Assembly: GCF_019703515.2 (NCBI RefSeq)
Contig: NC_059362.1
Location: 28,598,326 to 28,662,325 of the forward strand
Direction of reading: 5' to 3'
Source of the DNA: Myxocyprinus asiaticus
Lineage: Eukaryota; Chordata; Actinopteri; Cypriniformes; Catostomidae
DNA: 64,000 bases
Below are positions 39,431 to 51,378 of the stretch, one piece after another (within the stretch, counting starts at the first letter, position 1; each line of letters starts with the position of its first letter). Below the pieces are notes generated by a model. That model made no database searches. It worked only from the letters and a program-made list of their open reading frames with translations, and had not been told where the DNA came from. Made by a program: the position numbers and the translations under genes.

Positions 39431-39595
39431 ATTCCCCCCAGCATGAATAAAAAACCAGCCAAGTAATACGGCAATGTCTGAAGCTTTAAATATATTTGTG
39501 AAACTTTGTACAAAACTTTTAGTAATATCTCCCTTGAGGAAATCTTACTGAAATGGTAGCTTTACTGTAAATAAAAAAAGAAAAAAAGCACTTAC

Positions 39596-41096
39596 CTCTC
39601 AAGTAAAAGTACTTTCTGTAATAATAGGCACCCAAGTCCACATGTTCAACTATGTTGCTTTTTCCACGATCATGGTGGAGACTCTTGCCATCCTTGGGCG
39701 CTTCAAGAACAGCCACCCCAGCATTGCTAAAATGGGTGTTGGGAGCTCTTTCAGGGGATCCTTCTTCATCTCTTGAAGAGCTGGAGGCCCCACTGCCGAT
39801 ACTGCCCTGCTTCGAAGGGCTTATGTTTCTCTCTCCTTCACCACCAATATCATTACGAAAACATGGGCAGCTGAGAACTAGATCGTTGCTCTTGTCGTCA
39901 CCTGAGTCAAGAGAAGGCCCATCCTTGATGTTGAGCTCTTCTTGGCTGCCACAAGGGGAGCTATAAGCCCCACTTTGGGTGGATGAGAGAGATGATGTGT
40001 TGGAGGCTGAGGCTGCAGCTGCAGCAGAGGCACCGGTGGTGGTGTTTTTCCTCTTAACCGCACTTTGTCGACTTTGCACTGCCTCATTCAGGTCAAACAG
40101 AATACTCTGGACGTCAAAGTGCGCAAACCCCTTCTGGCAGACCCATGGTTTGGGAGGAGGACCTGCATCATCTGACTTTCCATCTTCTGCATCAGAACCT
40201 GCACGTGACGAATCACCTTCAGCTTTGACGCTTCGCAGCTTACGGAATATAGACTCTCCACCCGTTTCTGACTTTGAACGCCGTTTCATGTGTTTTTCTC
40301 TTTCTTTCAGTCGACTGGCGGGACTGCCACGAGGAGGACCCAGAGGTCCATCAGGCAGGTCAAGGGCAGTTTGTTTATGGGCTACTGTCAGCAACTCACT
40401 CAATTTTTCAGGGGCAGGGCTGCGCTGGTCAGGAGCATCGGTTTGGTAACCTTTAAGCATGTCGAAGAAGCTCTCACCAGATACGCCATGCTTGTCGATG
40501 GAGGACGTACTGCCGTACTCTCTATGCATGGGTGTCCAGCCAGAAAAAGACCAGCCTTCACTGCCATCGCCGTCTAGTTCGCTGATGGTGATATCGCTGT
40601 TGCTGCGCTGTCGGATGCGCCGCATACCCTTGCGGGGCGAACCAAGATAACCATCCGGGGAGAGAAAGCGATTGTCTTTACCTTTGCTGTGCATCTTGTT
40701 CTTCAGTGTGTTATGAATGTTACGCAGCATGGATGAGTCCTGAGGGCTGATCAGGTGACCAAGCTTGGTCGACAAGTTGCTTTGGGTGCTTCCTGTGGTG
40801 GTGGAAGGGGAATCGGTCTCCACTGTGATGTGCCACACCCCCCCTCCATTTCCTCCCCCTCCTCCTCCTCCTCCACTTCCTCCACTGCTGCCATCTTTCC
40901 TGGGGGGCCAGTCAGCAACCCGTGCCCTAACGCCCATTTTGGGAACTCCGGGCGTGCCAGTCAAGTGTGTGCTCTCACTGCGAGGGGGTGGTGCACCACC
41001 ATTGGGCAATCGCAGACGGCGAGTGTAAAACTCATCTGTAGCGGGAACAGAGCCGCCCACCGAGCGCTCGGTCTGTGAACGCTTTAGACTGGTCAT
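39596..41096 (-). CDS. sipa1l1: sipa1l1 first coding exon (residues 1-500)
   Basis: The start ATG is at 41096-41094. The exon extends upstream as 49 bp of 5' UTR to an acceptor (ttatttcag) ending at 41146. The donor is gtaag at 39595, leaving phase 1. The first residues are MTSLKRSQTERSVGG, followed by PGVPKMGVRARVADWPPRK, a Gly run near residues 73-87, IRQRSNSDITISELDGDG and HREYGSTSSIDKHGVSGES. Then come FAHFDVQSILFDLNEA, a short Ala-rich stretch and HVDLGAYYYRKYFYL at the end. This is the long Ser-rich N-terminal region preceding the RapGAP domain. RSNSD and similar sites look like phosphorylation or 14-3-3 targets, which is inference. No frameshift is present. Reading past 39596 runs into the intron, so the longer open frame to 39519 is not all coding. 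Confidence 0.92.
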
Positions 41097-41145
41097 GGTA
41101 TGGCTATGTGGCAGAGCTCAGCACTGGAGCATGCCCGCAGTGTAG

Positions 41146-42630
41146 CTGAAATAACAAAGCTTAGGGAACATGGGCAGCCACTCAGCTGGAGAGGCCAGAG
41201 AATGGAGGACAAACAATAGTTGGATATAAATGAACTTTGTGATGGAGCTTCTCCTCAGTTAAATCAGGCATGTGTGGACACCATTGTGTGATCAGACCTT
41301 CCCCCTCTCATCAGTAGATATTGAACTGAAACAGAAAAATGAGGGAAAGTGTAAGCATTCAACAATGATGACTAATTTATTTTTAAAATTAAAAAAGTAA
41401 ATAGAAGACGGATCACAGAGGCATCTCAAATAACCTCTGAAAACATTTGTGTTCTGTGATTCAAAAACTTGTCTATCCAAATGCAAACAAATGCCAAAGC
41501 AGCATTTACAAATACAGCGATTAAATTGTTGGAGTGTGCAGATTTCTGTGCTGTTGGTCGCTAGTAGGCAGTCCTACACGACACTTTTATTAAACTGTAC
41601 CAAGAGGCGAATCACGGTCTGCACTATTATTGGTGGTCATCTCATTGTGTTGCTGCCAATTTGCATGATGCCAGTAATCACCAGCTCTCATTGAAAATGT
41701 ATGACTACCAGTTGCTTTATCGCTGCACATCGATGTATGTGTAAATGCCCCTTAAGGCCACAGCCTGCTACTGAGGCCACTGTGTACACAGTCTAAGAAC
41801 AAAGAAGTCCTTCAACCCCATGCCCTAAAGAGTGTGGAAAAGCCTTGAAGATGCCAACAACTACGAGCACCACATCCAGGCATCACACCAATGGAAGAGA
41901 ATGGTAATACATGAAAAATATCAAGTTCCTTTCTCTTCAGTGTTCTTAACTAACGAGAGCTTTGCATGACGTTTTGTACTTAAAGACAACAAATAAGTAT
42001 TGCTACAACAACTAAACTATCAAATCAATACTAACTGATAGTAAAAATAATGAGCAACAAATTTCATTATCAATTAGTTGGATATAAATTAAAAATCAGC
42101 CACATATTTCCATTTCACAAAACTTTATCTTTACCAATGTAATCAACTGTGCGGGTTTCATGGATATCAAGCCGATGACTCAGAGGTAAAAGTTTGCAGG
42201 TTTTTAAGCATTTTACATGGTTTCCCCTTATCATGCAAGTGCGAGAGAACCAATACCCATGTTGAAAGTGCGTAAATCTGCGCTTCGTGAGAGAAAATTA
42301 AAGCTTACTATATAGACTGTACTATATAACACTACTGTATAATGCTAAATATAATGTAAAATAATGCTGGGAATAATGTACAATATCGTGGGAATATTTC
42401 CATATTCCAGTATATCACCAGTAAATTTATGTTGTGGCAATCATTATTTTATAGGAGAAGAATACAGTCACTAAAATTTATTTTAATTGAAAAGAAATGC
42501 TATTAGTGACAAAACTATTTTAAAACGTACAATATTATTAAAACATATGTCAAATGTATGTTATTAGTGACTGTGTGCAAGCATAAATTCAGTATTTTCA
42601 GCTGAGCAGAATCATGAATATTTCTGTTCT
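41146..42630. other. 5' intron of sipa1l1, no gene
   Basis: No further coding exon is expected upstream of the start codon. A 5' UTR exon could be here but cannot be recognised. The frames at 41292 and 41449 lack features. Confidence 0.5.
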
Positions 42631-43526
42631 CAGTGTTTCCCATTAATTACCGCCACAGTCCAATTTGTCCTGCCACAGTTTCATAATGAACCAAAAATAT
42701 TTTTACACTTCCAATAATAACATAAAAGATCTCTAACGTTGTTTTGTGCCATTGCTTCGGCAAAGCATCTCTCACTCCCAGTCAGTCAGTCAGCCCCCTG
42801 CCCCCCACCCCCCCATACGCGCGCATGCTCACACACACATGCACTGGAACCAATTATCTAATGTTAACGTTATTACCAGCAGCTATTTTCAGCATCTGAG
42901 GAGCAAGTTCAACACAGGTAACCACTTTTGCTTCATTTCTTTGATGGCCCACAGGGCTCGACATTAACGCTTGTCCGCTTGTCTGGGACAAGTGGATTTT
43001 TGAAGGGGCAAGTGAAAGAGAATTTTACTTGCCCGAACGTACAAGCAGACTGATTAAAACGTCAATAACAAAAAAAAAATAACCAGCTATATTTGTGATA
43101 GCCTAGGCCTGTGTCACTTATTAGAAAGTTCTTATTTCATATTCTTATTCTGCTGTAGAAAGTAACCCAGAGCATGTAATTTTACAATTCGCAAGCAATC
43201 TAGTAACAGCTGCACCCTGTTTGATTGACAGGCGGCGCATGTGTGTGTGCTGAACATGCGCGTGTTCCGAAAATGCTCACGCTAATGCGCACCTGATTGG
43301 GAATGCCCGTCTTGGTGAGATATTCATGTCAACACAGACATTGATGTCTAAAGTGAACGTAAACAGCGGAGAAAAAAGCGGATTTGTTTTAAAATGTCAG
43401 ACTTGAAAGTATAAATGTAAGCTAATAGACCAGCAGCTGTCTAGTGTGTCATTATAATAATCAAACAACCATAACAAGAAAACGAGAAAACACTCACTGC
43501 TCTTGACTGAGTATCTTTAGTAGCTT

Positions 43527-43592
<66 letters not shown>

Positions 43593-45877
43593 CATACAGT
43601 GAAGACCAGTAGTAGTTTTATGTTGCATTTTATTCTGAATGTTTCCGTGAATCCTTGATAGCCTACTGCTGTTAAAAACTTTTCAAGCTGTTAAAAAAGC
43701 ACTGAATTTTCTTAATTTGTATTTTTTGTTCTATTACTTTTAATCTCTTTCTATTCATTGTTGTTTTTTATTTTTATTTTATTAATGACTGTTTACTAGT
43801 CTTGAATAATTATTTAAGAACTTGAAACCATTCTTCCATAATTAACATATTAGTTAGTATTATTATTTGTTGTGGTATTAAAGCTGGTATTGAGAATCAT
43901 AAAATTTCACTACAGACTACTGAAATTTTGGTATTGTGATAATGTATATTCTTTACTGTACATGATAGATCTTGCTGCAATAACATGATGAAAAAATAGA
44001 TCTCATTCCATAGAACTATAAGCATCCCTGCTGTTAATGGTGGTGACGGAGGCTTTTCTTTATTTGATGACCATACATAACATAAAATAATTATCTTATG
44101 ACAACAGCCTCCTCCCCTACCCAGTGCAGTTTACATTTCTGTCGCAGAGAATTGATTTGATTGCATAGGTACACTATTAGGTTGGGCATCGGTCATAATT
44201 TTAGAAAAATATACAACATAAACTTTGACATGTTTCTTGAGCATGTAACTTAAATGTCCTTTTTTCTCTCCAGACGAGTAACTTTTTTACTCGGACAAGT
44301 ACATGACAATGTCGAGCCCTGGCTCAAATGTATGCTCTAGTCGATTTTGTGTTTTGACCATTTGTGAACTGCATTAAATCTGTCTCATTTACCATGCTTT
44401 GTGGATGTGACTTTTTTGCCATGTCATCACCATTCATATCTATACAACCAATGTGTTTATGATTAAATTATTACTAGAGCACAAAATTGTTTACAAGAGC
44501 ACAAAGTTCTTCATAGATCTAGCCTCTTAATTTTGCTCTCAAAGTGCACTAGATCTACTTTTTCATTATGTTATTGCAGCAAGATCTACCATACAATAAA
44601 GGATATACATTATCACAATACCAAAATTTCAGTAGTCTGTAGTTAAATTTGAAGAATCTCAATACCAGCTTTAATACCACAACAAATAATAATACTAACT
44701 AATATGCTAATTATGGAAGAATGGTTTCAAGTTCTTAAGTAATTATTCAAGACTAGTAAACAGTCAGTAATAAAATAACAATAAAAAACAGCAATGAATA
44801 GAAATAGATTAAAATAGAACAAAAAATACAAATTAAGAAATTTCAGTGCTCTTTTTAACAGCTTTAAAAGTTTTTTAACAAAAGTAGGCTATCAAGTATT
44901 CAAGGAAAGATTCAGAATGAAATGCAACATAAAACTACTACTGGTCTTTACTGTATGATTATAATACATGAATACTTTTTAAAGCTACTAAAGTTACTCA
45001 GTCAAGAGCAGCAAGTGTTTGTTTTTTTTCCATTTTCTTGTTATGGTTGTTTGATTATTATAATGGTACAATAGACAGCAGCAGGTCTATTAGCTTACAT
45101 TTATACTTACAATATTTTTTGCCACTGTTTACATTCACTTTAGACATCACTCTCTGTGTTTACATGAATACCTCACCAAGACGTGCATTTTGGTGGAATT
45201 CTGAAATGTATTTGATCGTTTAGGCGCGCATTAGAGCGAGGATTTTCTGAACACACGCGCATGTTCAGCACACACACATGCGCCGCCTGTCAATCAAACA
45301 GGGCGCAGCTGTTACTAGATTGCTTGCGAATGATAAAATTATGTGCTTTGGTTTACTTTCTACAGCAGAATAAGAATATGAAATTTCTAATAAGTGACAC
45401 AGGCCTAGGCTATCACAAATATAGCTGGTTATTTTTTTGTTTTTGACATTTTAATCAGTCTGCTTGTCCGATGAGGCAAGTAAAACTCTCACTTGCCCCT
45501 TCAAAAATCCACTTGTCCCAGACAAGTAGACAAGCATTTATATCAAGTCCTGTGAGCCATCAAAGAAATGAAGCAAACGTGGTTACCTGTGTTGAACTTG
45601 CTCCTCAGATGCTGAAAAACATTACGTTTTCAGAGTCGCTGGTAATAACGTTAACGTTAGATAATTGGTTCCAGTGCGTGTGAGCATGCATGCATACAGC
45701 GGGGGGGGGGGGGGGCTGACTGACTGACTGGGATTGAGAGATGCTTTGCGAAAGCAACGGCAAAACACACAACGTTAGAGATCTTTTATGTCATTTTGAG
45801 AAGTGTAAAAATATTTTTGGTTCATTATGAAACTGTGACAGGCTGCCACAGTCTAGGTAATTAAATGGGAAACACTG
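42631..45877. mobile_element. 3.2-kb near-palindromic foldback element
   Basis: The left end CAGTGTTTCCCATTAATTAC and the right end inverted CAGTGTTTCCCATTTAATTAC match. The two arms (42631-about 44001 and about 44549-45877) are inverted copies over their whole length. Matching landmarks are GACAAGTGGATTTTTGAAGG, TAGCCTAGGCCTGTGTCACT, TTGACAGGCGGCGCATG, CAGTAGTAGTTTTATGTTGC and GTTATTGCAGCAAGATCT, each found in reverse in the other arm. The arms differ by scattered substitutions and by microsatellite length. A 0.55-kb spacer lies between. CAGTG...CACTG ends resemble hAT elements, but no 8-bp duplication is seen and there is no transposase. Confidence 0.9.
43530..43590. repeat. (TA)n microsatellite in left palindrome arm only
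   Basis: About 60 bp of TA. The corresponding site in the right arm (about 44960-44990) has only ordinary AT-rich sequence. Confidence 0.95.
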
Positions 45878-46190
45878 CTTAAAGTATTGTGAAAGTATCA
45901 AATTGTGAATTCAGCATCATGAATCGAATTGAAGAGATGAATGAATTGTTACCCACTTAATAATTTATGTTTTTTAAAAATACATTTACAGTGCATTCAG
46001 AAGGTATTCAGACCCCTTCATAATTTTCACATTTTGTTATGTTGAAGCCTCATGCTAAAATGCTTTAAATTATTTATATTTTTCACATCAATCTACACTC
46101 CTTACCCTATAATGACAAAGCAAAAACCAGATTTTTGATCAATTTGATAACTTATCTTAAAAAGAAAAAACTGAAATATCACATTGACAT

Positions 46191-46635
46191 GGGGAGGCCT
46201 GGGTAGCTCAGCAAGTAAAGACGCTGACTACCACACAGTCGCAAGTTCGAATCCAGGGCGTGCTGAGTGACTCCAGTCAGGCTTTCTAAGCAAACACTTG
46301 GCCCAGTTGCTAGGGTGGGTAGAGTCACGTTGGGTTAACCTCCTCGTGGTCACCATAATGTGGTTCTCGCGCTTGGTGGGGCACGTGGTGAGTTGTGCAT
46401 GGATGCCACAGAGAATAGCGTGAAGCCTCCACACGCACTAGGTCTCCGCGGTAATGCACTCAAGCCACATGATAAGATGTGCGGATTGACAGTCTCAGAC
46501 GCGGAGGCCGCTGAGATTCGTCCTCCGCCACCTGGACTGAGGTGAATCACTATGCCACCACGAGGACTTAGAATGCATTGGGAATTGGGCATTCCAAATT
46601 GGGGAGAAAAGGTGAGAAAATAAATACAAAAAAAT
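46191..46635 (+). mobile_element. tRNA-derived SINE, copy 2, inside Tc1
   Basis: The head GGGGAGGCCTGGGTAGCTCA carries a tRNA-like A box. A B box (AAGTTCGAATCC) is at about 46243. The same tail as copy 1 (GGGCATTCCAAATTGGGGAG) is followed by an A-rich end. The perfect 15-bp target duplication ATATCACATTGACAT lies at 46176-46190 and 46636-46650. Confidence 0.95.
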
Positions 46636-46680
46636 ATATCACATTGACATAAGTATTCAGACCCTTAGCTTTGGCGCTGA

Positions 46681-47241
46681 TTACAGCCTCAAGTCTTTTT
46701 GGGTATTATGCAACAAGCTTTGCACACCTGGATTTGGGGATTTTCTGCCATTCTTCTTCCAGACATGATGCTTGGAATTAAGGCCAAACAGTTCAATCTT
46801 CATTTCATCAGACCAGAGAATCTTGTTTCTCACAGTCTGAGAAGCCTTTAGGTGCTTTTTTATGTGTCTTGCACTGAAGAGAAGATTCCATCTGGTCACT
46901 CTGCCATAAAGCCCAGATCAGTGGAGTGTTGCAGTGATGGTTGTCCTTCTGCAAGTTTCTCCCATCTCCACATATGATCTCTGGAGCTCAACCAGAGTGA
47001 CCATCGTGTTCTTGGTCACCTCTCTTACCAAGGCCCTTCTCCCCCAGTTGCTCAGTTTGGCCAGGCGGCCAGCTCTAGGAAGAGTTCTGGTTGTTCCAAA
47101 CGTCTTCCATTTAAAAATTATGGAGGCCACTGGGCTCTTGGGAAACTTCAATGCAGCCGAAATTTTTCTGTAGCCTTCCCCAGATCTGTGCCTTGACACA
47201 GCCCTGTCTCTGAGCTCTGCAGGCAGTAATTTTGACCTCAT
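46681..47241 (-). pseudogene. Tc1 transposase pseudogene, C-terminus missing
   Basis: N-terminal part at 47241-46918: MRSKLLPAELRDRAVSRHRS, GYRKISAALKFPKSPVASII and RALVREVTKNTMVTLVELQR. It is followed in another frame by HIKKHLKASQTVRNKILWSD and EMKIELFGLNSKHHVWKKNG (46899-46681). The WSDE motif with the first catalytic Asp is present. The DNDPKH and E motifs are absent, so an internal deletion had occurred as well. Confidence 0.9.
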
Positions 47242-47541
47242 GGATTGGTTTTTGCTCTGATATGCATTTTCAGCTGTGAGACCTTATATAGACAGGTGTG
47301 TGCCTTTCCAAATCATGTCCAATCAATTGAATTTGCCACAGGTGGACTCCTGTGTAGAAACATCTCAAAGATGATCCAGAGAAATGGGATGCACCTGAGC
47401 TAAATTTCAAGTGTCATAGCAAAGGGTCTGAATACTTCAGTATTCCAGTATTTCAGTTTTTTCTTTTTAATAAATTTGAAAAGTTATAAAAAATCTGGTT
47501 TTTGCTTTGTCATTATGGGGTATGGAGTGTAGATTGATGCG

Positions 47542-47546
<5 letters not shown>

Positions 47547-47616
<70 letters not shown>
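47547..47616. repeat. (TA)n microsatellite inside Tc1 right terminal repeat
   Basis: About 70 bp of TA. The same place in the left terminal repeat (about 46068-46085) is an 18-bp AT-rich stretch. Confidence 0.95.
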
Positions 47617-47624
<8 letters not shown>

Positions 47625-47689
47625 TTATAGCATAAGGATGCAACATAACAAAATGTGAAGGGGTCGGAATACTATTTCTGAATGCACTG

Positions 47690-49275
47690 TAAATTAAATA
47701 CAGGAAATACAATTTTGCTTTTTATCCGATTAATCAAAGAAATAATCAAAGATTAATTATCAAAATAATTGTTAGTTGTAGCCCTACAATTAAGTAACTA
47801 GAAAAAAACTTTTTTTTTTTTTTTACCCTTTTAAAAATTTAAATGAAATTCATTCAATCATGAGTTAAAAAAAATAAATAAATAAATAAATAAAATAATA
47901 CAGGGCTGAAAACATTTTGTTATCAGATTAATTGTGTTTACCCATGAAAAATCATGCTATTAATTGTGATTAAATATTTTAAATCGACTGACAGCACAAT
48001 TAATATACAACCTGATTTTACATCTAAATACACCCCTTGAACTAGAATACAAGTGTTCATCCTGTGGCATGCCTGTAAATGCAACATAGTTCTTATACTT
48101 TGCAGTGCCAAAGGGCAGATTACAATACATGAACAAATCAATGGCCCCACTGCCATGGTGAGGCAAAATACTACACAACTAGAGTCGAACCAATCGACAG
48201 AGCAACACAGCAGTCAGCAGAGATGATCAGAAGCCTTTCAACAACTTTAAGTCGAACAAACTATTATAATACTGGTAACACTAAAGCCAAATACAGATGG
48301 CAGCTATTAAATTCCTGCATGCAGGTTGCCAAGTCGCTGTACTATTGACTGCCTACGTCAGTGTTTCCCAACCTTTTAGTCCCGTGTACACCCACAGCCC
48401 CATCATCAGTAAGGCTCAAGTACCCCTTCATCGACATCAAACTTGAAATGTGTTCCTATTAGACTACTTCATATTATGCTGGCTTTCATTTAGCACCGTC
48501 ATCATTAAAATCATCAAAGTGGCCATTATAACGATGAGTCAGTTTTAAAATGAAAAATAATTGTGGGTGATATTGATTGTAAAGGCTGAAAAGAGACTCA
48601 CCAAGAAGTTTCTCTCTCTTTAATAAGACCTGAGCTTGTTTGTCTTTCACAAGTTATTGAACATTCTGGGAGCAATCATAGACCATAATTTAAACAATTT
48701 TTTTTGAGACGTTAAGACTTGCTGTTAACCAAGACTTAAAGGTTTAACGAAGCAAAATCACAATCTTTCCAATGAACCATGAATGGGAATCAATGCACTA
48801 CATCATTGCTGGATCAAATAGGACTCCACTGTTTTCACTCCCATCGGAAGTCCCTGCACAATGCTGCTGATAATTTGCATAAAATGTGAAACTCTGCTGA
48901 ACTCTGTTGCATCATCAATGGCTGCTGTCACTGATGTCACCTCAAATCACCAATTATTATTGAAAATAATCAACTACCAGTTGCTTTGTCGCTGTAAATT
49001 GCTGTCAAAGTGAACATTCCATGACCTTATAAAGTCATCAATAAAAATAAAAAAAGTCAGACCTAGTTTGATGGTCACACAGGTGAATGACAAGTAGGTG
49101 GGTCACATTATAATGAACTATTAGATGTGCATTGTTCCTATATGACTGCAGAAGCTCTGAAATGTCAGTTTCCTTGGTGCCTGGCAACCATCTGCCAAAG
49201 TATGCTGCAGAGCAGTGGAAGCCCAATGACTACATACTAAATGATGTACAGATTTAAAATATTCACTTTTTAGTG
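47690..49275. other. Non-coding with a fragment of a CAGTGTTTCCCAACC repeat
   Basis: 48359-48450 reads CAGTGTTTCCCAACCTTTTA and includes AAGTACCCCTTCATCGACAT. This resembles the end of a hAT-type element, but no right end was found. An (AAAT)n tract is at 47870-47895. The rest is not recognised. Confidence 0.45.
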
Positions 49276-49698
49276 GTAAAAGATGCTGGCTACCAGCCCT
49301 GGAGTTCGCTAGCTCCCTAGTTCGAATCCCAGGATGTGCTGAGTGACTCCAGCCAGGTCTCCTAAGCAACCAAATTGGCCCGGTTGCTAGGGAGGGTAGA
49401 GTCACATGGGGTAACCTCCTCGTGGTCGCTATAATGTGGTTCATTCTTGGTGGGGCACATGGTGAGTTGAGCGTGGATGCCGCGGTGGATGGCGTGAAGC
49501 CTCCACACGCACTATGTCTCCGTGGCAACACGCTCAACAAGCCACGTGATAACATGCGCGGGTTGATGGTCTCAGATGCGGAGGCAACTGAGATTTGTTC
49601 TCCGCCACCCGAATTGAGGCGAATCACTACGCGACCACGAGGACTTAAAAGTGCATTGGGAATTGGGCATTCAAAGTTGGGTGAAGAAAAAAAAAAAG
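49276..49698 (+). mobile_element. tRNA-derived SINE, copy 3
   Basis: It shares the body (GTGCTGAGTGACTCCAGCCA, GTCACATGGGGTAACCTCCT) and the tail of copies 1 and 2, ending in a run of 14 A. The 5' head is diverged or truncated and the A box is lost, although TAGTTCGAATCCCAGG (B box) remains. No target duplication was recognised. Confidence 0.85.
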
Positions 49699-51125
49699 AT
49701 ACACTGTTTAATTTTGTAAAGAGATCAAAATATCAGACTAAAATAGACTTGAATTGGGAAAGCAAAAGATCTATGCTAATTATGATAAGGACAAAACACT
49801 GGGTCTCATTCACTAATTACATATAAGTTGCATACTTGCTCAGAAAAGTGTGCCATTCTCAAAATCACATTTTTTATGGAGAATCTATTCCAGATAAAAT
49901 TATTATGCACATCATGTTTGTTACATTGAAATAAGCAAGACTTATTGTTAGGTCACCAAGTTATTCAATAAAAAAATAAAAAAATAAATAATAATAAAAC
50001 AAATTTAATTTAATAGTAAATTTATAATAATAGGTTATGTGTATGCACAGTTAGTGAGTGAGACCCAGTTACCTAATTTTCTGTGGTTAGAAACAGCAAA
50101 AAGAACTTCAGTAAGCTAATGAAATATTTTCCCAAATATGGCGGCAGACCGGAACAACACACAAATCCTTGTGAATCCATTGACATTTGAGTTTATGAAT
50201 CATTTTTGTAGTGGTAGTGTGTATGTGCTGATGAAAATATTAGATATCCTTCCTGTAGGTGAGTCCCTGACCTCTCGATGGCTGGAAGGGGTTTGTGGAG
50301 AGGCGGGTGTGGCGGCACACTAAGTCCCAACACACACTCGGTGTAGATGAGGTCATTGTTATTTCCATTCTTTAAGAAAGTGGTCTTCCTCTCCCGTGTG
50401 CTAACTTAAAAATAGTGATGTAATACATTTTGGAGAATGCGGCACAGATGCTTCTCCAAGGCCCGAGAGCAATTCTAAGGCTTAGTCATCACAGCTGCCA
50501 AATTATAGCCCAAAGTTTGACAGATGGGGGTAGCACGGTCTGACAGATCTCATGTAACCGGCTAATGAGATAGATACCTGTGACAAGCTTCATGAGGGAG
50601 ACATTGAGCAAGGCAGATATGACTAACACAGCAATGAGCTCCTTTGCTCCAAGGACAAATCTCTGACAAAATGTAGCCTTATATAGCACATGTCCTTCAA
50701 TACAGTAAGATAAAACAATGGATATTGTGCATCTTTTTGAGCATCTGGGTATGTAAAAGTACTTAATACGAAAGAGGACAGGGTAGTGGACAGCAGTCTT
50801 CTTCATTTTCCTAATTCTTGTCAAATGATTAGCAAATTTTTATGACCTCTTATTGGAGGGAGAGTTCATCCGAGGAACGCAAAATGAGATGTTAGGCAGT
50901 CTGTCTAACATCCCCTATGTGTTCCACAGAAGACATATAAACATATAACATATAAATTAGAAACATGACATTAAATGACAGAATTCAAATTTTTGGGAAA
51001 ACTCTCTCTTTAATTGAGAGAGAGACAAAAGAATCATGTATGTGAATGTGAAAACAAATTTATTTGATAAAATGATAAAAAGGAACTAGTGACCAGATAT
51101 AGCACCAGAAATATAACATTTCCTT
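49699..51125. other. Non-coding; degenerate TTCACCC-type MITE at about 50855-51015
   Basis: GGGAGAGTTCATCCGAGG and GGGAAAACTCTCTCTTTA look like eroded inverted ends of the family seen at 20133. Otherwise nothing is recognised. The frame at 50138 has no features. Confidence 0.4.
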
Positions 51126-51359
51126 TATACAGTTTGCAATGGTTCAAGGATGCGGCGAGAACCGGCTGAACAGTAAACAAAGTTTTAATGTCAAACTTAA
51201 CTTAAAACAAACATAAACACAGACACACATGCAATGTGCGTCTCTCTCTCTCTCTCGAAACGGCGCCTCCGGCTCCCTTTATCTCGCTCTCCCGCTGATC
51301 AGCTGATTCAGCACGGCCATGCACCATCATAGTCCAGCCACGCCCTCCTCCTCGTCACA
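51126..51359 (-). repeat. Solo-LTR-like repeat, copy 2 (inverted relative to 36133)
   Basis: On the minus strand it starts TGTGACGAGGAGGAGGGCGT and shares AATCAGCTGATCAGCGGGAG and TTCAGCC.GTTC with the copy at 36133. Confidence 0.6.
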
Positions 51360-51378
51360 CAGTTATAAAAATTAAACC

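Larger units (their letters stand above)
45989..47689 (-). mobile_element. Tc1-like transposon containing a SINE
   Basis: The left end CAGTGCATTCAGAAGGTATT and right end inverted CAGTGCATTCAGAAATAGTA are flanked by TA (45987-45988, 47690-47691). A decayed minus-strand transposase lies at 46681-47241; the rest of the transposase is missing. A SINE is inserted at 46191-46635. The right terminal repeat holds a long (TA)n tract. Confidence 0.92.

Noticed and set aside
40755..41078. Plus-strand open frame of 107 codons with poly-Ser/Pro
   Set aside because: Antisense shadow of the GC-rich first coding exon of sipa1l1, which has strong protein similarity on the minus strand.
42746..42967. 73-codon frame in the left arm of the palindrome
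   Set aside because: Low-complexity His/Pro/Thr sequence from a CACACA and poly-C patch, not conserved in the inverted arm.
42631..45877. CRISPR array or tandem repeat interpretation of the repeated motifs
   Set aside because: The repeats are two inverted arms, not regularly spaced direct repeats, and the genome is eukaryotic.
49121..49627. Minus-strand 168-codon open frame (similar frames at 35047 and 46350)
   Set aside because: All three lie in copies of the same SINE; the shared peptide is a by-product of the repeat.
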